Of a stretch of 64,000 bases of DNA, positions 34,842 to 43,122 are shown piece after piece (positions within the stretch are counted from its first letter, which is position 1; each line of letters opens with the position of its first letter). A program made the translations under genes and the position numbers. Location of the stretch: NCBI RefSeq assembly GCF_000010505.1, contig NC_010729.1, positions 2,233,501 to 2,297,500 on the forward strand. The letters run 5' to 3'. Below the pieces are notes generated by a model, which did no database searches, had not been told where the DNA came from, and was given only the letters and a program-made list of their open reading frames with translations. The DNA is from Porphyromonas gingivalis ATCC 33277. Lineage in GTDB: Bacteria > Bacteroidota > Bacteroidia > Bacteroidales > Porphyromonadaceae.

Positions 34842-36115
34842 GGCTCTACACTTGAAAAAATGAACGGGATAGCTCCATAACGTCCGTTAATATAGTCGTT
34901 TTGAAAACTCCGATCTTTACGAACTTTTACTCCTTCTGCATCTCGAAACTCTATCAATGAATAAAGATCGGAGGATTCTGTCCTGTCTTTTTCCGTGAAC
35001 CAGATTTGATCACGGCGTAAATAATCGCCCTTCAGCAGATTTGTGTCGTGAGTATTAAAGATCAACTGTGCTCCATTGGGATTTGTCTCCGGAGACATAA
35101 ACAACTTCAGAATACTTCTGGTCAAAAGGGGGTGGAGTTTGGCATCTAATTCGTCTACCAGCAAAACAGAACCTTCTTTCAATGTGTCGAATAAAGGGCC
35201 TGAAAGCTCTATGACTTTCTTGGTTCCTTCCGATTCCATTTCATCCTTGGCGAAAATTTTTTCCTCGACCTGATTACCGTCTTGGTCATATACCCAATGA
35301 GAAGTTTTGATTTCTAATACGCTTCGGCCATCGAATTCTTTCAGTATGAATTCTTTCAATTCATCCGGTACTTCCTTGAGTACATCGTTCGAAAGAGGTT
35401 GCTCTGTGACGATCAAGTCTTTGAATCCTAACTGCGTGCGACGGAAGAAGTCTTTGGCTTCATTGCATCCTTCCGGATTTTCTTTGAGCATCTTCAGGGT
35501 AAAGCCTTCATAACCCTGTTTTTCTACACCCGAAATAAGATTGCAGTGCTGAAACCAGTCCAAAATAGAAGATGATTTCTTTCCATTTAGCTGCGCACAC
35601 AAGGACACAAAAAGTCTATTCCCGGGCGTAGCATCTGCTTTGCTATCACCTTCCGGAAATCGCTTCTTGGATATTTCGAACTCGCTTCCGGCACGAAGAA
35701 ACAAATTGAACTCTCTTTCCTTTTCTTGCTTTTCATATAGCCACTCACTAATGATACGGGTTTTATCATACTCGAAACCATATCTGTATTTTACACCGTC
35801 TTTCAAAAATTGTATTTCAAAAGAAGTTGGTTTTTTGGCAGATTCCCTATCCAACATAAACGGGTCGAAACGAAGAGTATCCTGAGGGTTCAATTTTACC
35901 GAATCCAATACGATGCTACGCATTTTGGCCAAAGCAAAAAGAGCATTGCTTTTTCCACTTGAATTGGCTCCGTATAAAACGGCTGCCGGAAGGAGTTTGT
36001 AAGCTCCTTTCCTAATGACAGATTTGGAAAGTTCTTTGATGGCAGAAGCTTCCATGCTCAAAGTTTTTTCATCTCTGAATGAGCGGAAATTCTTAAAAGT
36101 GAAGTTGACCAACAT
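34814..36115 (-). CDS. RloA-like AAA/SMC-type ATPase (AbiL-type)
   Basis: A 433-residue ATP-binding-cassette-like ATPase. It opens with MLVNFTFKNFRSFRDEKTLSM, has Walker A LYGANSSGKSN (GANSSGKS at 49-56), a long inserted helical and beta region, Walker B GSVLLVDELDAKLHP and the His-switch FNTHDTNLL. This is the OLD/RloA fold without its own Toprim domain; the nuclease activity is supplied by RloB, whose gene overlaps the end by 28 bp. The predicted role is defence against phage by abortive infection, from family knowledge. It has its own promoter (36141-36170) and is clearly AT-rich. Confidence 0.87.
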   Translation of the reverse strand: MLVNFTFKNFRSFRDEKTLSMEASAIKELSKSVIRKGAYKLLPAAVLYGANSSGKSNALFALAKMRSIVLDSVKLNPQDTLRFDPFMLDRESAKKPTSFEIQFLKDGVKYRYGFEYDKTRIISEWLYEKQEKEREFNLFLRAGSEFEISKKRFPEGDSKADATPGNRLFVSLCAQLNGKKSSSILDWFQHCNLISGVEKQGYEGFTLKMLKENPEGCNEAKDFFRRTQLGFKDLIVTEQPLSNDVLKEVPDELKEFILKEFDGRSVLEIKTSHWVYDQDGNQVEEKIFAKDEMESEGTKKVIELSGPLFDTLKEGSVLLVDELDAKLHPLLTRSILKLFMSPETNPNGAQLIFNTHDTNLLKGDYLRRDQIWFTEKDRTESSDLYSLIEFRDAEGVKVRKDRSFQNDYINGRYGAIPFIFSSVEPWDNRQKEK

Positions 36116-36140
36116 AACTCACACAATAATTATTTGAGGG

Positions 36141-36170
36141 CAAAGTTATCTAACAAGCCCGGAAAAGCAA
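36141..36170 (-). promoter_or_regulatory. Promoter of the RloA/RloB pair
   Basis: On the minus strand, TTG (36168-36170), a 19-bp spacer and TAACTTTG (36141-36148) match the Bacteroidota -33/-7 pattern. The expected transcript starts a few bases later, giving a leader of about 20 nt before ATG 36115. Confidence 0.65.
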
Positions 36171-36270
36171 GAAAAACGAGAAAAAATCTCACAAAAGCGG
36201 TCTTACGATCTTTGCAGGGAGCAAAAGATACACCATAAGAAAGATTGTAGACAAAAGAAGAATAACAAAT

Positions 36271-36410
36271 CTCGAGCCGGAAATCGCCGGAAAGTCGCGC
36301 CGGAATCTTGAAAAAGTCGCGCCAAAATTTTTTCGTTTTGGTTCGGGTTTTGAAAAAATCTCGCGCGAGAGCGGAAATTTTCTCGCGCCACGTTTTTAGG
36401 AATGGCAAAC
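36271..36410. repeat. Dispersed GCGC-rich intergenic element, copy B
   Basis: Contains TCTCGCGCGAG, AATTTTCTCGCGCC and ACGTTTTTAGGAA. It aligns in the same direction with copy A (GCGCCACGTTTTTGGGAA) and copy C (GAAAAAATCTCGCGCC). It lies between the RloA promoter and the next gene (36116-36623), a stretch with no other recognisable feature apart from a TATTTTTG box at 36587-36594. Confidence 0.75.
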
Positions 36411-36623
36411 AATAATTTTCACGGACGAGAATGCAGAGCGAGGAGAGATGGCTGCAATGCTTTTGTATTGTTCGTCAAGGAGTAAAACTGCGCAAGAGGT
36501 TTTGTTCCTTCTTCCTGTGGCGCGTCGGAGCGGAGGAGACCGCGAGGGCGGCTTTTGGCTGAGGGAGAAGTATCGGTCGAAAACAGTATTTTTGTGGCCA
36601 AAGCACCTATATTTCTTAGGGTT

Positions 36624-38609
36624 ATGAGAAAGAACCGTTTCGGCCGATTGCAGCTTGCCGTCGTGGCAACTGTCATTATAGGCTTGTGGATGCTCTCGGC
36701 ATGTGCCAATATGGGTACGCCGGAGGGGGGGCCTTATGATGTGACGCCCCCGCGTTTGCTCAAGGCTACGCCGGCAATGGGTAGCACGAAGCAAACAGGC
36801 AATAAGATCTCCCTCCTATTCGATGAAGCTATCCAGATATTGAAACAAAACGAGACGGTGATCGTCTCGCCACCACAGATCAAACAGCCGAAAATATCCG
36901 TCTATGGCCGCATGCTGACTATCGAGCTGCGCGACAATCTTCGCGACAGTACCACCTATACGATCGACTTTACCAACGGTTTGGCCGACAACAACGAAGG
37001 GAATATCCTGGAAAACTTCTGCTATGCTTTTTCCACCGGCGATGTACTTGATTCGATGCAGATCGGCGGCCGGGTGATCGATGCCCTGACGTTGGAGCCG
37101 GTGGCAGGTGTCTTGGTCGGCATTCACGATTCGGAAGCGGATACGGCTTTCACGAAGACTTCTTTCCTGCGTACTACACTGACGGGAGAGGACGGCTCCT
37201 TCACGTTGAAAAATCTTCACGACGGCCGCTACAAAGTCTTTGCCCTTCAGGACGCCGATCGCGACTACGCCTATAGCCAGTTGTCCGAAGGCGTTGCTTT
37301 TTCTCCGGATTGGTACCGTACCGAGGTGGCAGATGATGCCTTGCCTTCGGATACACTCTTGGCCAATGCCGATACTCTTATGCCGGTGGATTCGGCAATG
37401 GCGGAAAAAGCGAAAACATCCACTCTCCAGGAAACACCGGCCGAATCGGCGGCAGCGAATACATCGCTTCGGCAACAGCCTGTCCGGTATCGCCCCGACA
37501 ACGTTCTGCTCCGATTCTACACCTCCGACTTCCGGCGGGAATATCTATCCAAGAAAAGTCGTCCCGATTCCGTACAAGTGTCTCTACTATTCAACACAAG
37601 ACCTGATACCATTCCGGCACTGCACCTGCTGGGAGAGCAAAAGGGAAAAAACTGGTATTCGGCTATCAGAAAAGGTGAGAAAGAGATCGTCTACTGGCTG
37701 ACGGATAAAGAGATCTATAGCCGAGACACTTTGGCCTTTTCGGTCACTTACCCCAAAAGCGACTCGCTCAACATTCCACGGCCACAGACGGACACCTTGC
37801 GGATGGCCAAGCCGAAAGTATCCATACAGCGCCGTCCGAAAGGCGAAGCAGCAGCCTCTGCTCCTCTTATGAATATATCCATCAAGAATAGTAGCAGCAT
37901 AGCATCGGGTACTCCGGGCGATACCATCAGTATCATAGCATCCCAACCGTTGGCTCTCGTGGATACGGCAGGCATTTCCGTAGCACGGCAAGCGGATAGC
38001 TTGTGGCGCGATGTCCCGTTCAAGCTCCGTCCCGATTCGCTCAATCCGCTGAAGTTCTTCGTCGATGCCGGCTGGCAGATGGGGCAGAGCTACCGCATAC
38101 GGATCGACTCGGCCGTCTGGCGAAGCGTGTACGACCGGTGGAACGCCCCCGTGGAGCAGGTGTTTTCGTTCCTTCCGGAGGAGGATCTCAGCAGCCTGTT
38201 ACTGAAGTTGTCGGGAGAGGCTGACAGTACTGCCGTAGTGGAACTGCTGAATAAGGGTGGAGAGCCCGTAGCGACAAAGAAAGCAGAACGGGGAGAAGTC
38301 CTCTTCCCGTACCTCAAGCCCGATGTCTACTATGCACGCCTGTTTCTCGATGAGAATGGCAACGGTCGCTGGGATGCCGGCAATTACCCAACAAAGCAGC
38401 CCGAATGGGTGTTCTACTACCGCCAATCGTTTACCCTCAGGAAGAACTGGCAGCAGGCCGAAGACTGGGTAGTCACTCGTGAGCAGTATGCCGATCAGAA
38501 ACCGGAAGCTATCCGAAAGGTAAAGCTCGCAGAGAAGCAAAAGCGCGACCTCAACAGGGAATACGAGGAGCGAATGGCTCGCAGATCGAAGAAAAAGAGT
38601 AAGAAGTAA
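36624..38609 (+). CDS. Ig-like (Big_5) domain lipoprotein
   Basis: Start chosen at ATG 36624 (MRKNRFGRLQLAVVATVIIG), giving a signal peptide with lipobox LSAC (Cys27); an in-frame ATG at 36555 precedes it without a sensible signal. The 661-residue product begins PEGGPYDVTPPRLLKATPAMG, then a Big_5/SbsA Ig-like domain (about 40-135; YGRMLTIELRDNLRDSTTYTIDF), a carboxypeptidase-regulatory-like beta domain (about 150-205; GEDGSFTLKNLHDGRYKVFAL) and a long C-terminal part rich in Asp, Ser and Pro, ending in a Lys/Arg cluster. A surface or gliding-type lipoprotein is inferred. A TATTTTTG -7-like box lies 30 bp upstream. The function is not known. Confidence 0.82.
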   Translation: MRKNRFGRLQLAVVATVIIGLWMLSACANMGTPEGGPYDVTPPRLLKATPAMGSTKQTGNKISLLFDEAIQILKQNETVIVSPPQIKQPKISVYGRMLTIELRDNLRDSTTYTIDFTNGLADNNEGNILENFCYAFSTGDVLDSMQIGGRVIDALTLEPVAGVLVGIHDSEADTAFTKTSFLRTTLTGEDGSFTLKNLHDGRYKVFALQDADRDYAYSQLSEGVAFSPDWYRTEVADDALPSDTLLANADTLMPVDSAMAEKAKTSTLQETPAESAAANTSLRQQPVRYRPDNVLLRFYTSDFRREYLSKKSRPDSVQVSLLFNTRPDTIPALHLLGEQKGKNWYSAIRKGEKEIVYWLTDKEIYSRDTLAFSVTYPKSDSLNIPRPQTDTLRMAKPKVSIQRRPKGEAAASAPLMNISIKNSSSIASGTPGDTISIIASQPLALVDTAGISVARQADSLWRDVPFKLRPDSLNPLKFFVDAGWQMGQSYRIRIDSAVWRSVYDRWNAPVEQVFSFLPEEDLSSLLLKLSGEADSTAVVELLNKGGEPVATKKAERGEVLFPYLKPDVYYARLFLDENGNGRWDAGNYPTKQPEWVFYYRQSFTLRKNWQQAEDWVVTREQYADQKPEAIRKVKLAEKQKRDLNREYEERMARRSKKKSKK

Positions 38610-38670
38610 CAAAGCATCATATCCTCCTGCACAATCATCGACCGATGTAGAGGAGAAGAATCACCACATA

Positions 38671-39573
38671 ATGAAACAAAGATTTTCGACTATCGGCATA
38701 CCGCTCATATTCGTTGTGGGAGTATTGCTGTCGGGTTGTTACGGATTCGATCCGATCAAGGATAAACAAAACAAGCTGAAGGAAGAACTCAATAACGGAG
38801 GCAACGAGACTTCGCCGACTCCTCCGGAGGGACAGTCGGTATTCGATGTCCGTTTTTCCTTCGAGAAGTGGTCGGACACAACACCTGCCCTGCCGTTGGG
38901 AGAGGGGGGATTTTCCTCCTCTTTTTGGGCTTCTGCCAGCAATGAGGGATTTAAGGCTATGCCCAATCCCACACTGCCGTACCCGGTCACACTCGCTGAC
39001 GAAGGTTATCAGGGTCGTTGCGTGCGGATGCTTACCCGACCCGGGATCAAGGTATACGGCATGGGTAGTTATCTGGTGGCGGCATCGCTTTTTTCCGGTA
39101 AGGTCGATGTATCGAAACTGATCTCTGCCCCATTGGAAGCCACTTACTTCGGACACAGAGTACGCCAGCGTCCGATTCGGCTGCGAGGTTACTATCGATA
39201 CAAGGCCGGAAGCAAATATATCGATGGCAGCATAGGGCCGGATGCCGTGCTGGAAGGCAAAGACCAATGCACGATCGCCGGCGTATTCTATGAAGTAACT
39301 GAAGATACGCCCTACTTGAATGGCAAGAACCTCTATACTGCACCGTCCATCGTATCTATTGCCAAAGAGATAGCAAATGATACGGATGGGTGGCAGCCGT
39401 TCGATCTCACGTTCCGATCCGTTGGCAATAAAGTCGTGGACTTGGCCAACAAGCAGTATCGCTTGGCTCTGGTCTTTTCGTCTTCATCGCGTGGAGACGA
39501 GTATATCGGCTCCGTGGATAGCGAACTGCTTGTCGATGAAGTAACCCTTACGCTGACTACTTTACCCGAATAA
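38671..39573 (+). CDS. PCMD domain-containing lipoprotein
   Basis: A 300-residue lipoprotein: signal peptide and lipobox LLSGC (Cys23), then a charged Asn/Gly/Glu/Pro linker and a C-terminal PCMD ('putative carbohydrate metabolism') beta-sandwich, recognised from FSFEKWSDT, GYYRYKAGSKYID and the closing SSRGDEYIGSVDSELLVDEVTL. PCMD proteins are found almost only in Bacteroidota and probably bind surface glycans or protein. It lies 61 bp after the Ig-like lipoprotein and 5 bp before the beta-barrel gene, so the latter two are very likely one unit. Confidence 0.85.
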   Translation: MKQRFSTIGIPLIFVVGVLLSGCYGFDPIKDKQNKLKEELNNGGNETSPTPPEGQSVFDVRFSFEKWSDTTPALPLGEGGFSSSFWASASNEGFKAMPNPTLPYPVTLADEGYQGRCVRMLTRPGIKVYGMGSYLVAASLFSGKVDVSKLISAPLEATYFGHRVRQRPIRLRGYYRYKAGSKYIDGSIGPDAVLEGKDQCTIAGVFYEVTEDTPYLNGKNLYTAPSIVSIAKEIANDTDGWQPFDLTFRSVGNKVVDLANKQYRLALVFSSSSRGDEYIGSVDSELLVDEVTLTLTTLPE

Positions 39574-39578
39574 ACGTT

Positions 39579-40364
39579 ATGAACCGGCGATATTTTCTTT
39601 TGAATGCTTGCTTTTGGAGCCTCTGCTTCATCCTGTCGGCTCAGGAGTCGAACGCTTCTGTCCGGCCGTCGCTTTGGGAGTTTTCCGGCAGAGTGGGTAT
39701 GCATGTGGGAGCATCCACACCGGTACCCGTACCCCAAGCCATGGAGCACGTCTACGTGTGGTATCCGAGACTGAATCCGATGGTGCAACTGAGTGCTTCG
39801 CGTCGTTTGCTTGCCGGCAGTCCGTGGGCTGTGAACGTGGGTATAGCCGTAGAGAAAAAAGGCATGGAAGCTACCACACGAGTGAAAGATATGAAAGTAG
39901 CTATCGTGTCGGACTCGCCTTATGCCGGCAACCCTGATGAAGAATATCCGGGACTATTCACCGGCGACAACAATACGGAGATACGGCTGGGCTACCTGAC
40001 GATACCCGTACAGGCGGAATACAATATGCTCAAGGACAGGCTGAAGCTGCGCGGAGGTCTCTATACGTCCCTGCTGCTGGAGAGTTCCTTCCGTGTGATC
40101 ATCGACGGTACGATGGTCTATGACGATCCCAAGCTGGGAACAGCGCAGATGGATCTGCGCGAACTGAACTTCTCGGACAAGATAAAGGGAGCGGATTTCG
40201 GTGTCATAATAGGAGCCGACTATTATTTCGCGCGACAGATAGGTGCGTTTGCCGATGTCACATTCGGCCTGATCCCTCTGACGGGTACACACTTCAAGGC
40301 TATTCCTTACCGGATGTATAATGTCTTCGCACGCATCGGATTTTCCTACAGACTCAATTACTGA
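39579..40364 (+). CDS. PorT-like outer-membrane beta-barrel protein
   Basis: A 261-residue protein with a signal peptide (about 1-26, ending near NAS) and alternating-hydrophobicity strands ending in an aromatic C-terminus (FARIGFSYRLNY), as expected for BAM-inserted barrels. Segments such as EIRLGYLTIPVQAEYNML and LKLRGGLYTSLLL match the OMP_b-brl_2/PorT-like family of 8-10-stranded barrels. It follows the PCMD lipoprotein gene by 5 bp. The cargo is unknown; an outer-membrane partner of the PCMD protein is an inference from coupling. Confidence 0.82.
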   Translation: MNRRYFLLNACFWSLCFILSAQESNASVRPSLWEFSGRVGMHVGASTPVPVPQAMEHVYVWYPRLNPMVQLSASRRLLAGSPWAVNVGIAVEKKGMEATTRVKDMKVAIVSDSPYAGNPDEEYPGLFTGDNNTEIRLGYLTIPVQAEYNMLKDRLKLRGGLYTSLLLESSFRVIIDGTMVYDDPKLGTAQMDLRELNFSDKIKGADFGVIIGADYYFARQIGAFADVTFGLIPLTGTHFKAIPYRMYNVFARIGFSYRLNY

Positions 40365-40459
40365 GCCCCCACACACGGATCGCCTGTCCGGTCTTCGTTG
40401 GCTCTTTCAAAAACTATCACTCTTTCAACAACCTCGAAGCATAGTACAATACAAATACA

Positions 40460-41659
40460 ATGGAATCGATAACCCAAATATATCGCATCGGCTACGGTCC
40501 GAGCAGTAGCCACACGATCGGCCCGCGTCGGGCTGCTGAGATGTTTCTCGATCGGAATCCCCGGGCGGCCTCTTTCCGTGTTACGCTATACGGCAGCCTT
40601 GCTGCCACGGGCAAAGGACACCTCACGGATGCAGCTATCCTTGCCGTCTTGGAAGCAAAGGCTCCGACCGAAATCGTTTGGAAACCGGAGATCTTCCAAA
40701 ATTTTCACCCCAACGGCATGCTCTTCGAGAGCTTTGACAAAGAGGGCAAGCAGCTCGACGACTGGCTCATCTATAGCATCGGCGGCGGAGTCTTGGCCAA
40801 CGAACACTTCAACGAACAGCGAGGTCGCGAGGTATATCCGCTCAGCAAGATGGCAGATATTCTCGACGAACTGAACAGGCGCGGCCTAAGCTATTGGGAG
40901 TATGTGGAAGAAAACGAAGATCCCGATATATGGGACTATTTGGCTGAGGTCTGGTCGGTAATGCGGAGCGCCATTCAGGAGGGGCTCGATGCCGAGGGGG
41001 TGCTGCCGGGTGGACTGGGCGTTCGCCGGAAGGCAGCCAGCTATCTGATTCGTGCGCAGGGGTATTCGCCGGGTGTACGAAGCCGAGGCAATGTATATGC
41101 CTATGCTTTGGCCGTGAGCGAACAGAATGCATCGGGCGGCAAGATCGTAACGGCTCCGACATGTGGGTCATGCGGCGTTGTACCGGCGGTACTCCACCAC
41201 CTCCAACAGACTCGTGAGTTCAGCGATAAGCGCATATTGCGTGCACTGGCTACGGCCGGCCTTTTTGCTAATGTGGTGCGCACCAATGCTTCTATTTCGG
41301 GTGCCGAAGTCGGCTGTCAGGGCGAAGTGGGAGTGGCTTGTGCCATGGGAGCGGCAGCCAGCAGCCAGCTATTCGGGGGTACCCTGTCCCAAATCGAATA
41401 TGCTGCAGAGATGGCTTTGGAGCATCACCTCGGACTGACCTGCGACCCTGTATGCGGATTGGTGCAGGTACCTTGTATCGAACGAAATGCCTTTGCGGCA
41501 GCACGAGCTTTGGATGCCAATACCTATGCCAATTTCAGCGATGGCAGACACCGCATTTCGTTCGATCAGGTCGTGGAAGTGATGCGTCAGACGGGCAAGG
41601 ATTTGCCGAGTCTATATAAGGAAACCTCTCAGGGTGGATTGGCCATAGTACACTGCTGA
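40460..41659 (+). CDS. sdaA: L-serine ammonia-lyase, iron-sulphur type
   Basis: A 399-residue single-chain [4Fe-4S] serine dehydratase (L-serine to pyruvate plus ammonia). The beta domain starts with IGYGPSSSHTIGPRRAA; the alpha domain carries TAPTCGSCGVVPAVL and GLTCDPVCGLVQVPCIERN, whose cysteines hold the cluster. It fits an organism that lives on amino acids rather than sugars. The stop TGA overlaps the ATG of the following GH27-like gene by one base, so the two are translationally coupled. Confidence 0.95.
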   Translation: MESITQIYRIGYGPSSSHTIGPRRAAEMFLDRNPRAASFRVTLYGSLAATGKGHLTDAAILAVLEAKAPTEIVWKPEIFQNFHPNGMLFESFDKEGKQLDDWLIYSIGGGVLANEHFNEQRGREVYPLSKMADILDELNRRGLSYWEYVEENEDPDIWDYLAEVWSVMRSAIQEGLDAEGVLPGGLGVRRKAASYLIRAQGYSPGVRSRGNVYAYALAVSEQNASGGKIVTAPTCGSCGVVPAVLHHLQQTREFSDKRILRALATAGLFANVVRTNASISGAEVGCQGEVGVACAMGAAASSQLFGGTLSQIEYAAEMALEHHLGLTCDPVCGLVQVPCIERNAFAAARALDANTYANFSDGRHRISFDQVVEVMRQTGKDLPSLYKETSQGGLAIVHC

Positions 41660-43104
41660 TGAAAAGGTGCGCTTTCTCTCTGTTCGGAAGACCGACAGGC
41701 TTTCTTCTGATTCTCCTTCTCGCATTTCCTGCTCTCTATGCACTGAGTCCGACAGAGGGTAGTCCGCGTATTCTTTTGCCCGGACGATCTATTTGGCCCA
41801 TGGATCGGGAATGGACCTTCAAGATACCTTATCTGGGATCACGCCCCACGCATTGGGCTATCAAGCGTTTGCCCGAAGGATTCACATTCGATTCCCACGA
41901 AGGAATTATTCGCGGTAGGGCTTCTTCTCGCATCGTATTCGAATTTGAAATATCGGCAGCCAACGAATCGGGTGCCGACAGTTGCATTTGGCAAGTGGAA
42001 GTGAGTCGGTATAATGGATTGGCTCCCGTTATGGGTTGGAGTACACGTTGGCTGAAGGAGAAAGAAATAAACGAGCAGACTATTTTGGATGTGGCCGATG
42101 CGATGCAAAGTAAAGGACTGGTTGCAGCCGGATATAACCATATCATCATAGAAAGCCACTGGCAAACGTCCGTACGTGACAGCGACGGGAGAATTAAGGC
42201 GGATCCTTTACGTTTCCCCAATGGGATCAAACATTTGGCCGATGAACTGCATCGTCGCGGTATGCGGCTCGGCCTTTCCTCCAATGCATCTCCTCTTAAC
42301 GTTCATGGCTTGAGTGGTAGTTTTGAGAAAGAGGCGATAGATGCCGCCACATTCTCCGAGTGGGGTGTGGATTTTATCAAATACGACTACTGCTGTTCAC
42401 CGCCTATATCCATCGTTGCGCAGCAACGGTATGGTGCCATGGGGCGCGCACTTGCGGCAACGGGACGTCCTCCGTTCTTCTCCGTATGCGAATGGGGTGA
42501 ATTGATGCCCTGGTCTTGGGGCGTAACGGTGCGTGCCGGCAGTTGGCGTACCTCTTTCGACATTCAAGACAAGTGGAAAGCTGGTCGATATTCTAAACGC
42601 GACAATGGTATTTGGGATGCAGCAATGATCAATTTGCGCTACGCTCAGCATGCCAATCGTGGCCGCGCGATCTCCGATCCGGATCTGCTATTGATAGGAA
42701 GCCCCTCCAACGGTTGTACAGCGGAAGAATACCATGCACAAATGCAAATGTGGGCGATGATGCGCGCTCCGCTGGTCTTTGCTGCCGATCCGCGCTCCGT
42801 ATCGGCGGAGGCGGTAGCACTGCTGACGCATCCCGATCTGATTGCAGTTGATCAGGATGCTTCTTTCCGTAATATCGTGGAGGAACGTCGTGCTGACGGT
42901 ACACATTTGTGGACACGTCAGCTGACGAAAGGAACGGCCGTCTTGGTTGTGAATACAGGAGAAAGCCCGACGACAACGAGCATCGTTTCACGCCCCGACT
43001 CATCATCTGCGTGGGACGTATCGCGAGCTGCTTATGTGTCGCCGAGCGACTTGGAACGAATCGTCCTGTCGCCGCACGCAGCCCGACTGTTTATTTTCGA
43101 ATAA
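41659..43104 (+). CDS. GH27-family alpha-galactosidase-like enzyme, divergent
   Basis: A 481-residue exported protein: a signal peptide (about 1-31), an N-terminal putative-Ig domain (about 33-120; PLRGF-type beta sheet ending CIWQVEVSR), then a GH27 (alpha/beta)8 barrel beginning APVMGWSTRW. The nucleophile Asp in FIKYDYC and the acid/base Asp in TSFDIQDKW are present. The galactose-binding motif, normally IDDGW, reads IIESHWQ, and the YSDAG..TC loop is LSSNASPLNVHGL with no disulphide. The substrate is therefore probably not plain alpha-galactose. It overlaps sdaA by one base. Confidence 0.82.
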   Translation: MKRCAFSLFGRPTGFLLILLLAFPALYALSPTEGSPRILLPGRSIWPMDREWTFKIPYLGSRPTHWAIKRLPEGFTFDSHEGIIRGRASSRIVFEFEISAANESGADSCIWQVEVSRYNGLAPVMGWSTRWLKEKEINEQTILDVADAMQSKGLVAAGYNHIIIESHWQTSVRDSDGRIKADPLRFPNGIKHLADELHRRGMRLGLSSNASPLNVHGLSGSFEKEAIDAATFSEWGVDFIKYDYCCSPPISIVAQQRYGAMGRALAATGRPPFFSVCEWGELMPWSWGVTVRAGSWRTSFDIQDKWKAGRYSKRDNGIWDAAMINLRYAQHANRGRAISDPDLLLIGSPSNGCTAEEYHAQMQMWAMMRAPLVFAADPRSVSAEAVALLTHPDLIAVDQDASFRNIVEERRADGTHLWTRQLTKGTAVLVVNTGESPTTTSIVSRPDSSSAWDVSRAAYVSPSDLERIVLSPHAARLFIFE

Positions 43105-43122
43105 CAGCTCTGCGCCGGTTTT

